DNA from: Pseudomonas asplenii
GTDB taxonomy: Bacteria; Pseudomonadota; Gammaproteobacteria; Pseudomonadales; Pseudomonadaceae
Length of the DNA: 64,000 bases
Reading direction: 5' to 3'
NCBI RefSeq assembly: GCF_001293465.1
Contig: NZ_JSYZ01000003.1
Span: 343,901 to 407,900, forward strand
Below, one piece after another: positions 1-8,452 of the stretch (its first letter is position 1; the number at the start of each line of letters is the position of its first letter). A program made the position numbers and the translations under genes. The notes beneath the pieces were generated by a model. That model did no database searches. It was not told the DNA's origin and was given only the letters and a program-made list of their open reading frames with translations.

Positions 1-2
1 GC

Positions 3-1538
3 GCCCAGGCCGGGCAGTTCGTCACCCAGGTGGTGGCCCTGAGCAACAGTACGGCCAGCGATATCGCCGCGCTGGTCCGGCCGCTGGTCTCGGTCAACGG
101 TTATGTCGGTCCCTCGGCCTCGGCCAATGCCGTGGTGATCACCGACGGGGCCGGCAACGTCCGACGTATCGCCAGAATCGTCCGCGAGCTGGATGCCGGT
201 CACAGGCACGCCCATGATGTGCTGTCTCTGCAGCACGGCCTGGCTGCCGACCTGGCGCGGGTACTGGAGCAGTCCCTGGGCAAGCAGGGTGCCGAGTCGG
301 GCAGCCAGGTGATTGCCGACACCCGCGGCAATCGGCTGTTGCTGATCGGTCCCCAGGCGGTGCGCAAGCGCCTCGTCGAGCTGGCGCGTTCGCTCGACAC
401 GCCGATTCCGGCGGGCGCGGACAATGCCCGGGTGATCCGCCTGCGCTACAGCGACGCCAAGCAATTGGCCGACGTGCTGGATGCCATGGGGCAGGGGCTC
501 GGTCAGGACGTGGCCGGTGTTTCCAGCCGGGACAACCCGGTGAACAAGGCGGTGGTCAAGGCCGACGAAAACCAGAACGCCCTGGTGCTGATCGCCGAGC
601 CGAGCCAGGTCAGGACCCTGGAGGCCATCGTGCGCCAGCTCGACCAGCCGCGTTCCCAGGTGCTGATCCATGCGGCGATCGTCGAGATTTCCGGGGACAT
701 CAACGAGGCCATTGGCGTGCAATGGGGCGGCAAGGCCGGCAGTGCCCAGGGAGGCATTACCTTTGCCGGCGCCGGTGTCGTCCTGCCGGGCTTTGGTGGC
801 GCTGACGCCAAGCTGCCCGATGGAGCCGTGCTGCGCGTCGGCAACGACCGTTTCGGCATGCTGGTTTCCGCCCTGGCGAGCAATGTGCGCAACAACGTGC
901 TGTCCACCCCCAGCCTGCTGACCCTGGATAACCAGGAGGCGGAAATCCTGGTGGGGCAGAACGTGCCTTTCAAGAGCGGTTCCTACCAGACCTCCGGCAC
1001 TGGTAACGACAAGCCCTATACCACGGTCACGCGCGAGGATATCGGCATCAAGCTGAAGATCCGGCCGCACATCAACGAAGGTTCAACCCTGCGCCTGCGG
1101 GTCGAGCAGGAGAACTCCGAGCTGGCGCCGAGCAGCGAGGTGACGGATGACCTGATCACCAACAAGCGGGCGCTCAAGAGCACCATCCTGGTCGATGACG
1201 GCGAGATCATCGTCATCGGTGGCCTGATCAAGGACAGCGTCCGCAACCAGGAAAGCGGCGTGCCGCTGTTGCGCAATATTCCCTACCTGGGGGCGCTGTT
1301 TCGCTGGAGCAGCGAAAAACATGAGAAGACCAACCTGATGGTGTTCCTGCGGCCGACCATCGTGCGTGGCAAGGAGGACCTGGTCGAGGCCAGCACCACC
1401 GGCTACAACCGCTTGCGCGAACTCAGCCGGCCTTCGGCGCGCCAGGGCAATTCGTTGCTGCTGCCGAGCGATCCGCAGCGCCTGTTCGATGGCGATGACA
1501 GCGCGGTCGACCTGCGTCGACAGCAGGCGGTGCCATGA
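3..1538 (+). CDS. gspD: Type II secretion secretin GspD, C-terminal part (5' end outside window)
   Basis: Outer-membrane secretin that forms the exit channel of the type II secretion system. The reading frame is open from base 3, so the GTG codons near base 30 are internal. The visible part holds repeated N-domain modules (for example the stretch around VLIHAAIVEISGDINEAIGV) followed by the secretin core, with the signature VPLLRNIPYLGALF near the end and a C-terminal tail. It overlaps gspE by 4 bases (ATGA at 1535). The order D-E-F-G-H-I-J-K-L-M is that of a Gsp operon; gspC would lie upstream, outside the window. Family assignment is secure; which substrates are secreted cannot be told. Confidence 0.95.
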   Translation, partial: AQAGQFVTQVVALSNSTASDIAALVRPLVSVNGYVGPSASANAVVITDGAGNVRRIARIVRELDAGHRHAHDVLSLQHGLAADLARVLEQSLGKQGAESGSQVIADTRGNRLLLIGPQAVRKRLVELARSLDTPIPAGADNARVIRLRYSDAKQLADVLDAMGQGLGQDVAGVSSRDNPVNKAVVKADENQNALVLIAEPSQVRTLEAIVRQLDQPRSQVLIHAAIVEISGDINEAIGVQWGGKAGSAQGGITFAGAGVVLPGFGGADAKLPDGAVLRVGNDRFGMLVSALASNVRNNVLSTPSLLTLDNQEAEILVGQNVPFKSGSYQTSGTGNDKPYTTVTREDIGIKLKIRPHINEGSTLRLRVEQENSELAPSSEVTDDLITNKRALKSTILVDDGEIIVIGGLIKDSVRNQESGVPLLRNIPYLGALFRWSSEKHEKTNLMVFLRPTIVRGKEDLVEASTTGYNRLRELSRPSARQGNSLLLPSDPQRLFDGDDSAVDLRRQQAVP

Positions 1539-2998
1539 TCGGTCGGCTGCCGTTCGGCTTCGCCCGGCGTTTTGGCGTGCTGCTGGAGCTGCAGGGCGAA
1601 GGGGCGACCCTTCTGATCCGGGCGGACACGCCGTTGACCGCGCTGGCCGAGGCACGGCGCCAGCTCGGCCGGGATTGGCCCGTGCAGGAACTCGACGAGG
1701 CGGACTTCGCCGCCCGTCTGGCCGCCTGCTACAGCGATGGACAGAGTGCCGCCGAGCAGGTTGCCCAGGGCCTGGACGACGAGCTCGACCTGATCAGCCT
1801 GGCCGATAACCTGCCGCCCACCGCCGACCTGCTGGAACAGGAGGGCGACGCGCCGATCATCCGCCTGATCAATGCCCTGCTCAGCGAAGCGGTGCGGGAA
1901 AAGGCCTCGGACGTGCATCTGGAAACCTTCGAGCACAGTGTCTCGGTGCGCCTGCGGGTGGATGGTCAACTGCGCGAAGTGCTGCAGCCGCGGCGTGAGC
2001 TGGCCACCTTGCTGGTGTCGCGGATCAAGGTCATGGCGCGGCTGGATATCGCCGAGAAACGCGTGCCCCAGGATGGTCGGATCGCCCTGCGGCTGGCCGG
2101 GCATGAGGTCGATGTGCGGGTCTCCACCCTGCCTTCGGCCCATGGCGAACGAGTGGTGCTGCGCCTGCTCGACAAGCAGGCCGGACGCCTCGAACTGGCG
2201 CGGCTGGGCATGCCGGGCGAGACCCTGGAGCGGTTCCGGCGAATCCTCGGCAAACCCCACGGGATCTTCCTGGTCACCGGGCCGACCGGTTCGGGCAAGA
2301 CCACCAGCCTCTACGCGGCGCTGAATCATCTCAACGACCGCACGCGCAATATCCTCACGGTCGAGGACCCGATCGAATACCACCTGCCCGGCATCGGCCA
2401 GACGCCGGTCAACCCCAAGGTCGAGATGACCTTCGCCCGGGGGCTGCGGGCGATCCTGCGCCAGGACCCGGACGTGGTGATGGTCGGCGAGATCCGCGAC
2501 CGGGAAACCGCGGCCATTGCCGTGCAGGCCTCGCTGACCGGACACCTGGTGCTGTCGACCCTGCACACCAATAGCGCAGCGGGGGCGGTGACCCGTCTGC
2601 TGGACATGGGCGTGGACGCCTACCTGCTCGCCTCATCGCTGGTCGGCGTGCTGGCCCAGCGGCTGGTACGCACCCTGTGTCCCGAGTGCAAGGCACCCGG
2701 GCATGCCGATGCGGCCGCCTGCCAGCGTCTCGGGCTGGCGCCGCAGGCCGCGCCGAGGCTGTTCCGCGCCGTGGGCTGTCCGCGCTGCCAGCAGGGCTAT
2801 CGTGGCCGTACCGGTATCTATGAGCTGATCGGCATCAACCAGGCCCTCGCGCAGATGATCCACAACGGCGTCAGTGAACCGGAGCTGGCCCGCCAGGCCC
2901 GCTGCCTCGGCCCCAGCCTGTTCCAGGACGGGCAACGCCTGGTGCTGGAAGGGCACACCAGCCTCGATGAGCTGCTGCGCGTCACGCAGGAGGACTGA
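1535..2998 (+). CDS. gspE: Type II secretion ATPase GspE
   Basis: Cytoplasmic ATPase that powers pseudopilus assembly. The 487-residue protein has Walker A GPTGSGKT (249-256), an Asp box (LTVEDPIEYH, about 274-283), Walker B around DPDVVMVGEIRD (311-322), a His box (STLHTN, about 341-346) and the zinc-binding tetracysteine pair CPEC (382-385) and CPRC (415-418). Length and motif order match the GspE/PulE family. The ATG overlaps the gspD stop codon, and gspF starts 2 bases after its own stop, so translation is probably coupled. Confidence 0.97.
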   Translation: MIGRLPFGFARRFGVLLELQGEGATLLIRADTPLTALAEARRQLGRDWPVQELDEADFAARLAACYSDGQSAAEQVAQGLDDELDLISLADNLPPTADLLEQEGDAPIIRLINALLSEAVREKASDVHLETFEHSVSVRLRVDGQLREVLQPRRELATLLVSRIKVMARLDIAEKRVPQDGRIALRLAGHEVDVRVSTLPSAHGERVVLRLLDKQAGRLELARLGMPGETLERFRRILGKPHGIFLVTGPTGSGKTTSLYAALNHLNDRTRNILTVEDPIEYHLPGIGQTPVNPKVEMTFARGLRAILRQDPDVVMVGEIRDRETAAIAVQASLTGHLVLSTLHTNSAAGAVTRLLDMGVDAYLLASSLVGVLAQRLVRTLCPECKAPGHADAAACQRLGLAPQAAPRLFRAVGCPRCQQGYRGRTGIYELIGINQALAQMIHNGVSEPELARQARCLGPSLFQDGQRLVLEGHTSLDELLRVTQED

Positions 2999-3000
2999 GG

Positions 3001-4212
3001 ATGCCGACCTTCGACTATCAGGCCCAGGACGCCCATGGCCGGTCCTGCAAGGGCCAGCAGCAGGCCGAGAGTGCGCGGCATGCCCGGCAGTTGCTGCGTG
3101 AGCGTGGTTTGCTGCCGAGCGTACTGAAGCCGGTCCGGGAACGTTCCGGCGTGCTCGGCGGTCGGGGAGCCGGCCGCCGCCTGGGCGCTGCCGAACTGGC
3201 CTTGCTGACCCTGCAACTGTCGACCCTGGTCCAGGCCGGACTGCCGCTGGAAGAGGCCCTGCGGGCGGTGGCCGCGCAGAGCCGCAAGCGGCGTACCGCG
3301 AGCCTGTTGGCGGCGGTGCGCGATCGGGTGCTGGAGGGCTACGCACTGTCCTCGGCACTGGCCGGCTTCCCCGGAGCCTTTCCCGAACTGTTTCGCGCCA
3401 GCATCGCCGCGGGCGAGCGTTCCGGTCACCTGGGCCAGGTGCTGGAGCAACTGGCGCATTACACCGAGGCGCGTCAGCAGGCGCGGCAGAAGATCCAGCT
3501 GGCGCTGGTCTATCCGCTGGTCCTGCTGCTGGCGTCGCTGGGCATCGTCGGCTTCCTGCTGGGGTTCGTGGTGCCGGACGTGGTGCGGATCTTCACCGAC
3601 AGTGGTCGCGAGCTACCGCTGCTGACCCGTGGGTTGATCAGTCTGAGCGAGGGCCTGCGCGACTATTTCTGGCTGCTGTTGCCGGGAGTGCTCGGTCTGG
3701 TCCTGCTGCTGCGCGGTGCCTGGCGGCAGCCGGCCCTGCGCCTGTGCTGGCACGCCTGGCTGCTGCGCGCGCCACTGGCCGGCGGCGTGCTGCGGGCCGT
3801 GGAAGCGGCGCGTTTCGCCAGCACCCTGGCGATTCTCGGCAGGAGCGCGGTGCCCCTGGTGGATGCCCTGGAGATCTCGGCCGCGGTGATCGGCAACCTG
3901 GCGATCCGCGCGCGCATGCGCGAGGTCGCCCGCTCGGTACGCGAGGGCGGCAGCCTGACCCGGGCCCTGGAGCACAGCGGCGACATCCCGCCGCTGATGC
4001 TGCACATGATCGCCAGTGGCGAACGCGCCGGCGAACTGGACAGCATGCTGGCGCGTGCCGCCGAGCAACAGGAGAAAACCCTGGCGGCCCGCATCGCGCT
4101 GGTCGTGAGCCTCTTCGAGCCGGCCATGCTGGTGGCGATGGGCGGCATCGTGCTGCTGATCGTCATGGCCATCCTGCTGCCGATCCTCAGTCTCAACCAA
4201 ACGGTGAATTGA
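3001..4212 (+). CDS. gspF: Type II secretion inner-membrane platform protein GspF
   Basis: Polytopic inner-membrane platform protein that links the GspE ATPase to the pseudopilus. It is 403 residues long and has two repeated cytoplasmic GspF domains: one around AELALLTLQLSTLVQAGLPL to GERSGHLGQVLEQL, the other around AARFASTLAILGRSAVPLVD to ASGERAGELDSML. Strong membrane segments lie between the domains (about 165-190 and 220-240) and at the C-terminus (about 375-400). Between gspE and gspG, as expected. Confidence 0.96.
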   Translation: MPTFDYQAQDAHGRSCKGQQQAESARHARQLLRERGLLPSVLKPVRERSGVLGGRGAGRRLGAAELALLTLQLSTLVQAGLPLEEALRAVAAQSRKRRTASLLAAVRDRVLEGYALSSALAGFPGAFPELFRASIAAGERSGHLGQVLEQLAHYTEARQQARQKIQLALVYPLVLLLASLGIVGFLLGFVVPDVVRIFTDSGRELPLLTRGLISLSEGLRDYFWLLLPGVLGLVLLLRGAWRQPALRLCWHAWLLRAPLAGGVLRAVEAARFASTLAILGRSAVPLVDALEISAAVIGNLAIRARMREVARSVREGGSLTRALEHSGDIPPLMLHMIASGERAGELDSMLARAAEQQEKTLAARIALVVSLFEPAMLVAMGGIVLLIVMAILLPILSLNQTVN

Positions 4213-4215
4213 TTC

Positions 4216-4656
4216 ATGAAAACCTCCGCATCCTTTCGGCAACATGGCTTCACCCTGATCGAGATCATGGTCGTGGTGGTCATCATCGGCGTGCTGGGCG
4301 CGCTGGTGGTGCCACAGTTCATGGGGCGCACGGACCAGGCCAAGGTCACGGCGGCGCGTACCGACATCCAGGCCATCGGTACGGCATTGGAGATGTACCG
4401 CCTCGACAACTTCCACTATCCCTCGACCCAGCAGGGCCTCGAGGCCCTGGTGAACAAGCCGCTGGGTGCGCCCCAGGCGAAGAACTGGAACCCCCAGGGC
4501 TACCTCAAGCGCCTGCCGGTCGACCCGTGGGGCACGCCGTACCAGTACCTCAACCCGGGAGCACGGGCCAAGGGCTACGATCTCTACTCCTTCGGCGCCG
4601 ACGGCATGGCCGGTGGCGAGGAGCTCGCCGCCGATATCGGCAATTGGGATCACTGA
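4216..4656 (+). CDS. gspG: Major pseudopilin GspG
   Basis: Major subunit of the type II secretion pseudopilus. The N-terminus is a classical class III prepilin signal: a short basic leader, cleavage after Gly11, then Phe12 with Glu at mature position 5 (Glu16) and a long hydrophobic helix. The C-terminal part (DPWGTPYQYLNPG...DLYSFGADG) is the calcium-binding loop region typical of GspG. At 146 residues it has normal family length. The prepilin peptidase that would process it is not in the window. Confidence 0.97.
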   Translation: MKTSASFRQHGFTLIEIMVVVVIIGVLGALVVPQFMGRTDQAKVTAARTDIQAIGTALEMYRLDNFHYPSTQQGLEALVNKPLGAPQAKNWNPQGYLKRLPVDPWGTPYQYLNPGARAKGYDLYSFGADGMAGGEELAADIGNWDH

Positions 4657-4659
4657 CCG

Positions 4660-5130
4660 ATGCCGGCGCGCTCGCGTGGTTTCACCCTGTTGGAGCTGCT
4701 GGTGGCCATGGTGATCATGGGCGTGGTGGCCGGGCTGATCGGCTTTTCGATGAAGCCCAGTCCGTTGCGTCAGGCCCATCACGAAGCCGGCGCGTTGCTG
4801 CAGTTGCTGCAGCATCTGCGCGAGCAGGCCGTGCTCGAAGGTCAGGAATTCGGCCTGCGCATCGATGCCGAGGGCTACCAGGTGGTGCTGTACGAGCGCC
4901 CGGAATGGCGTGCGGCCGGCGCCCCCTATCGCCTGCCCGACGGCCTGTACTTTCGCCTGGAGCTCGAAGGACAGCCGCTGAAACTCGGCAACCGGCCGAA
5001 CCAGCCGCAGTTGCTGCTGCTGAGCAGCGATGAAATGAGTGCCTTCACCCTGCATTACGAAACCGCCCAGCGGCGTTGGCTGAGCGTTTCGGGAGACGGT
5101 CTTGGCGACCCGGCCATCGATGAAGGCTGA
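4660..5130 (+). CDS. gspH: Minor pseudopilin GspH
   Basis: Minor pseudopilin of the secretion pseudopilus. It has a six-residue basic leader, a prepilin cleavage site after Gly7 (RG/FTLLEL) and Glu at mature position 5, then a hydrophobic helix. The 156-residue length and the position between gspG and gspI support GspH; the globular part is poorly conserved in the family. The start ATG is 3 bases after the gspG stop, and the 3' end overlaps gspI. Confidence 0.9.
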   Translation: MPARSRGFTLLELLVAMVIMGVVAGLIGFSMKPSPLRQAHHEAGALLQLLQHLREQAVLEGQEFGLRIDAEGYQVVLYERPEWRAAGAPYRLPDGLYFRLELEGQPLKLGNRPNQPQLLLLSSDEMSAFTLHYETAQRRWLSVSGDGLGDPAIDEG

Positions 5131-5497
5131 GGGCGGCTTCACGCTGCTGGAGGTCATGGTGGCCCTGGCGGTGTTCGCCGTGCTGGCCGCCGCGGTACTG
5201 TCGGCCAGTGACTATGTCCTGCGCCAGGGCGGCAGTCTGCAGCAGCGGCTGTTTGCCGTCTGGCTGGCGGACAACCAGTTGACCGAACTGCGCCTGCAGG
5301 CTTCTCCCGTACCCGGGCGGCAACAAGGGCTGCAGCGCTTCGACGGTCGTGAGTGGCGGTTGAGCCAGACCCTGAGTCCATCCCCCGACCGGCGTCTGAT
5401 GCAGGTCGAGCTGGAGGTCCGCCTCGGCAACGACCCGCAACCGCTGCATCGCCTCACGGGCTGGTTGCCGATGACCGGGAACGAGGAGGCGCAATGA
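5120..5497 (+). CDS. gspI: Minor pseudopilin GspI
   Basis: Minor pseudopilin. The ATG at 5120 was chosen over the in-frame TTG at 5102 because it gives a normal six-residue leader (cleavage after Gly6, then FTLLEVMVALAVFAVLAA) and an 11-base overlap with gspH. The resulting 125-residue protein has normal length for GspI. GspI is known to form the tip complex with GspJ and GspK, both encoded next in the operon. Confidence 0.9.
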   Translation: MKAEGGFTLLEVMVALAVFAVLAAAVLSASDYVLRQGGSLQQRLFAVWLADNQLTELRLQASPVPGRQQGLQRFDGREWRLSQTLSPSPDRRLMQVELEVRLGNDPQPLHRLTGWLPMTGNEEAQ

Positions 5498-6039
5498 CCC
5501 GACAGGCCGGTTTCACCCTGCTGGAACTGGTGATCGCCCTGGCGATCTTCAGCCTGCTGAGCCTGGGCAGTTGGCGGCTCTACGAGGGCCTGCTGCGGGT
5601 ACAGGCGCAGGTCGCGGACCATGAACAGGCACTGCGCAGCCTGCAGCGGGCGGTGGCTGTGCTCGAACGGGATCTCATGCAGGTGGCCGCCTCGGGGAAC
5701 TCCCCGGCCTTGCGCCTGCATCAGGGCGAATTGAGCCTGCAGCGGGGCAACTGGCGCAACCCGCTGGGCCAGCCACGCAGCGAGCGCCAGGCGGTCAGCT
5801 ATCGCCTCGAGGCGCAGCGCCTCTGGCGCCACAGCCGCAGCCCCGAGCTGGCGATTCCCCACAAGCAGGTGCTGCTGGGCGATGTACGCGAGTTGCGCTG
5901 GCGTTTCCACGATCCCCGGACGGGCTGGCGCAGCGACTGGCCGGCTGGCGCCAAGCTGCCGCGGGCGGTGGAGGTGACCTTGTCCACCGGGCGTTTCGAC
6001 GGGATTCGCCGGGTCATCCTGTTGCCGGAGCCAGCATGA
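5494..6039 (+). CDS. gspJ: Minor pseudopilin GspJ
   Basis: Minor pseudopilin of the tip complex. The open frame extends upstream to 5353, but the ATG at 5494 follows a strong ribosome-binding site (GAGGAGG), overlaps the gspI stop in an ATGA, and gives a proper prepilin leader cleaved after Gly6 (QAG/FTLLELVIALAIF). From there the protein is 181 residues, as usual for GspJ. The 3' end overlaps gspK by 4 bases. Confidence 0.92.
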   Translation: MTRQAGFTLLELVIALAIFSLLSLGSWRLYEGLLRVQAQVADHEQALRSLQRAVAVLERDLMQVAASGNSPALRLHQGELSLQRGNWRNPLGQPRSERQAVSYRLEAQRLWRHSRSPELAIPHKQVLLGDVRELRWRFHDPRTGWRSDWPAGAKLPRAVEVTLSTGRFDGIRRVILLPEPA

Positions 6040-6896
6040 GCCTGCCCCGCCAGCGAGGTGTGGCGCTGATCACCGTGCTGCTGATCATGGCCCTGGCGCT
6101 GTTGCTGACCGGCAGTCTGCTGCGCAGCCATCGCCTGACCTTGCAGGGCAGCACCCAGCATATTCACCAGGTGCAGTTGCGCCAGTGGGCGCTCGCTGCG
6201 GAGGGCTGGGCCGGCCAACTGCTGCAGGGGCCATTGCCGACGCTGATGCGCAACGTCAACCTGGTCCAGGACTGGGCGCAACGGCCGCTACCGTTGACGC
6301 TGCCTGGCGTCGAGGTGCGCCTGGACATCGAGGACCTGGCGGGACGCTTCAACCTGACGCCGCTGCTCGCCCCCGGCAAGGCCGATGAAATCGTCCAGGC
6401 CCGCTGGGCCCGGCTGCTGGAGCGGCTGGACATCGCCGCCATCGACCTGGCGCCATTGCGGGGCACCGAGGTTGTCGATCCGAGCCAACTGCGCCTGCTG
6501 CCTGGCATGGACGAGCCCAGCCTGCGTCGCCTGGAGCCCTGGGTCGCCCTGCTGCCGGGCGAGGCCAGGCTGAACGTCAACACCACCCACGCATTGCTGC
6601 TGTCGACCCTGGAAGGCATGACCGACAGCGATGCGCAGATGCTCATCCAGCAACGCCCGGCCGAAGGCTATCCGGATGCCGCTACCTTCGCCCTGGCTTC
6701 CGGACTCAAGGGCCGTGGCGTCGCCGTTCATGGCCTGGGCGTAGGCAGCCGCTGGTTTCGGGCCTCGGTCGAGGTCGCGGCCGGGCGCAGCCGACTGCGG
6801 CTGGTCAGCGATCTTGAACTCGACCCGAAAACCGGGCGCGTGCGTGTTGTGCAGCGCCGTTTTCTCGCTCCGACCCAAGGTGAACCCTCCCTATGA
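6036..6896 (+). CDS. gspK: Minor pseudopilin GspK
   Basis: Largest minor pseudopilin, capping the tip complex. The leader is cleaved after Gly8 (QRG/VALITVLLIM). Mature position 5 is Thr rather than Glu, which is the normal exception for GspK. The 286-residue length, the PGMDEPSLRRL and LNVNTTHALLLSTL segments and the position after gspJ fit the family. It overlaps both neighbours by ATGA. Confidence 0.94.
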   Translation: MSLPRQRGVALITVLLIMALALLLTGSLLRSHRLTLQGSTQHIHQVQLRQWALAAEGWAGQLLQGPLPTLMRNVNLVQDWAQRPLPLTLPGVEVRLDIEDLAGRFNLTPLLAPGKADEIVQARWARLLERLDIAAIDLAPLRGTEVVDPSQLRLLPGMDEPSLRRLEPWVALLPGEARLNVNTTHALLLSTLEGMTDSDAQMLIQQRPAEGYPDAATFALASGLKGRGVAVHGLGVGSRWFRASVEVAAGRSRLRLVSDLELDPKTGRVRVVQRRFLAPTQGEPSL

Positions 6897-7990
6897 TCCC
6901 GTGGCTGTACCTTTACCCGTCAGGGCTCGATGTGCCTGACGAACAGTGGCCGGTCGCCTGCTGGCAGGCGTCTGATGATTGGCGCGACATGAGCCTGGCC
7001 GAAGCCGCCGCGCTGCTGGCGGGGAACCCCGTGCGGGTGGTACTGCCGATGGAACTCTGCAGTTGGCTGCGCAGCGAACCCTGGTCGGGCCGCCGCCGAC
7101 CGGCCGCCCAGGCGCTGGCCTATGCGCTCGAGGAGCAACTGACGGATGATCCGGACAACTTGCACCTGGCCGTGGGCAGTGCCGATCCGGCTCGTCGTTA
7201 TCCATTGCTGGTGGTCGACAAGGTGCGCTTCGGCGCTATTGTCACCCTGCTGCAACAGAGGGGGCTGCAGTTGGCGAGCGTGCAGGCCGATGCCGACCTG
7301 TTGCCTGCCGACCAGGCCTACTGTGTCTGGTGGGCTGGCCGCTGGCTGCTGGGTGGTGGCCTGACAGCCCGCCTGGCAGTGTCTGAAGCGGCCTTGCAGA
7401 GCCTGTCTGCCCGATTGCCGGCGGCGCTTTGTCGGCTGGATCGCTCTCAATCGGCACAGGCCTTCGCACTGTTGAGTTCGGGGCAGGGGACGGAGTTGCT
7501 TCAGGGGCCGTTTCGACCGGCCAGTGGGCGCAAGCCGTGGCGGCCGCTGCTGGCGATCCTGCTGGCGCTGTCCGTCCTCTCGTGGGGCTTCTCCCTGGCG
7601 CGCAGCCATTATCTGGAAACCCGGGCCGACCGGCTTTACGAACAGAGTGTCCGACATTTCCAGACGCTTTACCCGGAGCAGACGCGGGTGGTCGACCTGG
7701 CGGCCCAGCTCAGGGCGCTCGGCTCTGTGCAGACGCAGCAACCCCGGCAGATGGCCCGGCTGGTGCAATTGATCGAGCAGGTGATCGGTGGCAGTGGCGT
7801 CGAGGTCCAGCGTATCGAATACCGCGCCGGCGCGGGCTGGACGCTGGCGTTGACGGCCAGTGACTTCAGCGAGCTGGAACGGCTGCGTGAGCGTGGGCGG
7901 CAGCACCAGTTGCCCATCCAGCTCGGCAGCGCGAGCAAGGAGCGCAACCGTGTGCGGGCGTTGTTGACGCTGGAGGAACAGAACGGATGA
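6893..7990 (+). CDS. gspL: Type II secretion assembly platform protein GspL
   Basis: Bitopic inner-membrane protein that recruits GspE. The 365-residue protein has a long cytoplasmic actin-like N-terminal part, one membrane helix near residues 217-237 (WRPLLAILLALSVLSWGF) and a periplasmic C-terminal domain. Sequence conservation in GspL is low, so the call leans on architecture and on its place between gspK and gspM. ATGA overlaps at both ends. Confidence 0.9.
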   Translation: MIPWLYLYPSGLDVPDEQWPVACWQASDDWRDMSLAEAAALLAGNPVRVVLPMELCSWLRSEPWSGRRRPAAQALAYALEEQLTDDPDNLHLAVGSADPARRYPLLVVDKVRFGAIVTLLQQRGLQLASVQADADLLPADQAYCVWWAGRWLLGGGLTARLAVSEAALQSLSARLPAALCRLDRSQSAQAFALLSSGQGTELLQGPFRPASGRKPWRPLLAILLALSVLSWGFSLARSHYLETRADRLYEQSVRHFQTLYPEQTRVVDLAAQLRALGSVQTQQPRQMARLVQLIEQVIGGSGVEVQRIEYRAGAGWTLALTASDFSELERLRERGRQHQLPIQLGSASKERNRVRALLTLEEQNG

Positions 7991-8451
7991 TCAGTCGCCT
8001 GCGGATAGTCGCCCTGTTGATCGAACGCTGGCAGCGCCTGGCCCGGCGGGAACGCCAGTGGCTGGCCGGGCTGGGAGTCTTCCTGCTGGCGGTGCTGTTG
8101 TTCGGCGGCTTCTGGCAACCGGCGCAGCAACGCCTGGACAAGGCCCAGCGCCTGTACCAGCAACGCCTGGCTCTGCTCGCCGAGGTACAGAATACGCGAC
8201 CGGCCGCCGCCCGGCTGGATTCGACACAACCATTGTCGGCCCGCTTGGGTGAGACCGCGCGCGCGGCGGGGCTCGAACTGCAGCAACTGGACCAGGACGG
8301 CCAATCGCTGCGCCTGACTATTTCGGGAGAAGCCCAGGCCCTGCTCGGCTGGCTGGAGCGTATCGAGCAGGGCGGAGCGCGGTTGCAGAATCTGAGCCTG
8401 GAACCGCGTGATCAGCTCCTGGAGGCGCGGGTGGTATGGCTGGCGCCCTAG
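7987..8451 (+). CDS. gspM: Type II secretion assembly protein GspM
   Basis: Small bitopic inner-membrane partner of GspL. It is 154 residues, with a short basic N-terminus, one membrane helix near residues 26-42 (LAGLGVFLLAVLLFGGF) and a periplasmic coiled-coil and ferredoxin-like region. It is the last gene of the operon visible here; no gspN or prepilin peptidase follows. It is convergent with the MFS gene, with only 1 base between the two stop codons and no terminator-like hairpin. Confidence 0.9.
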   Translation: MISRLRIVALLIERWQRLARRERQWLAGLGVFLLAVLLFGGFWQPAQQRLDKAQRLYQQRLALLAEVQNTRPAAARLDSTQPLSARLGETARAAGLELQQLDQDGQSLRLTISGEAQALLGWLERIEQGGARLQNLSLEPRDQLLEARVVWLAP

Positions 8452-8452
8452 C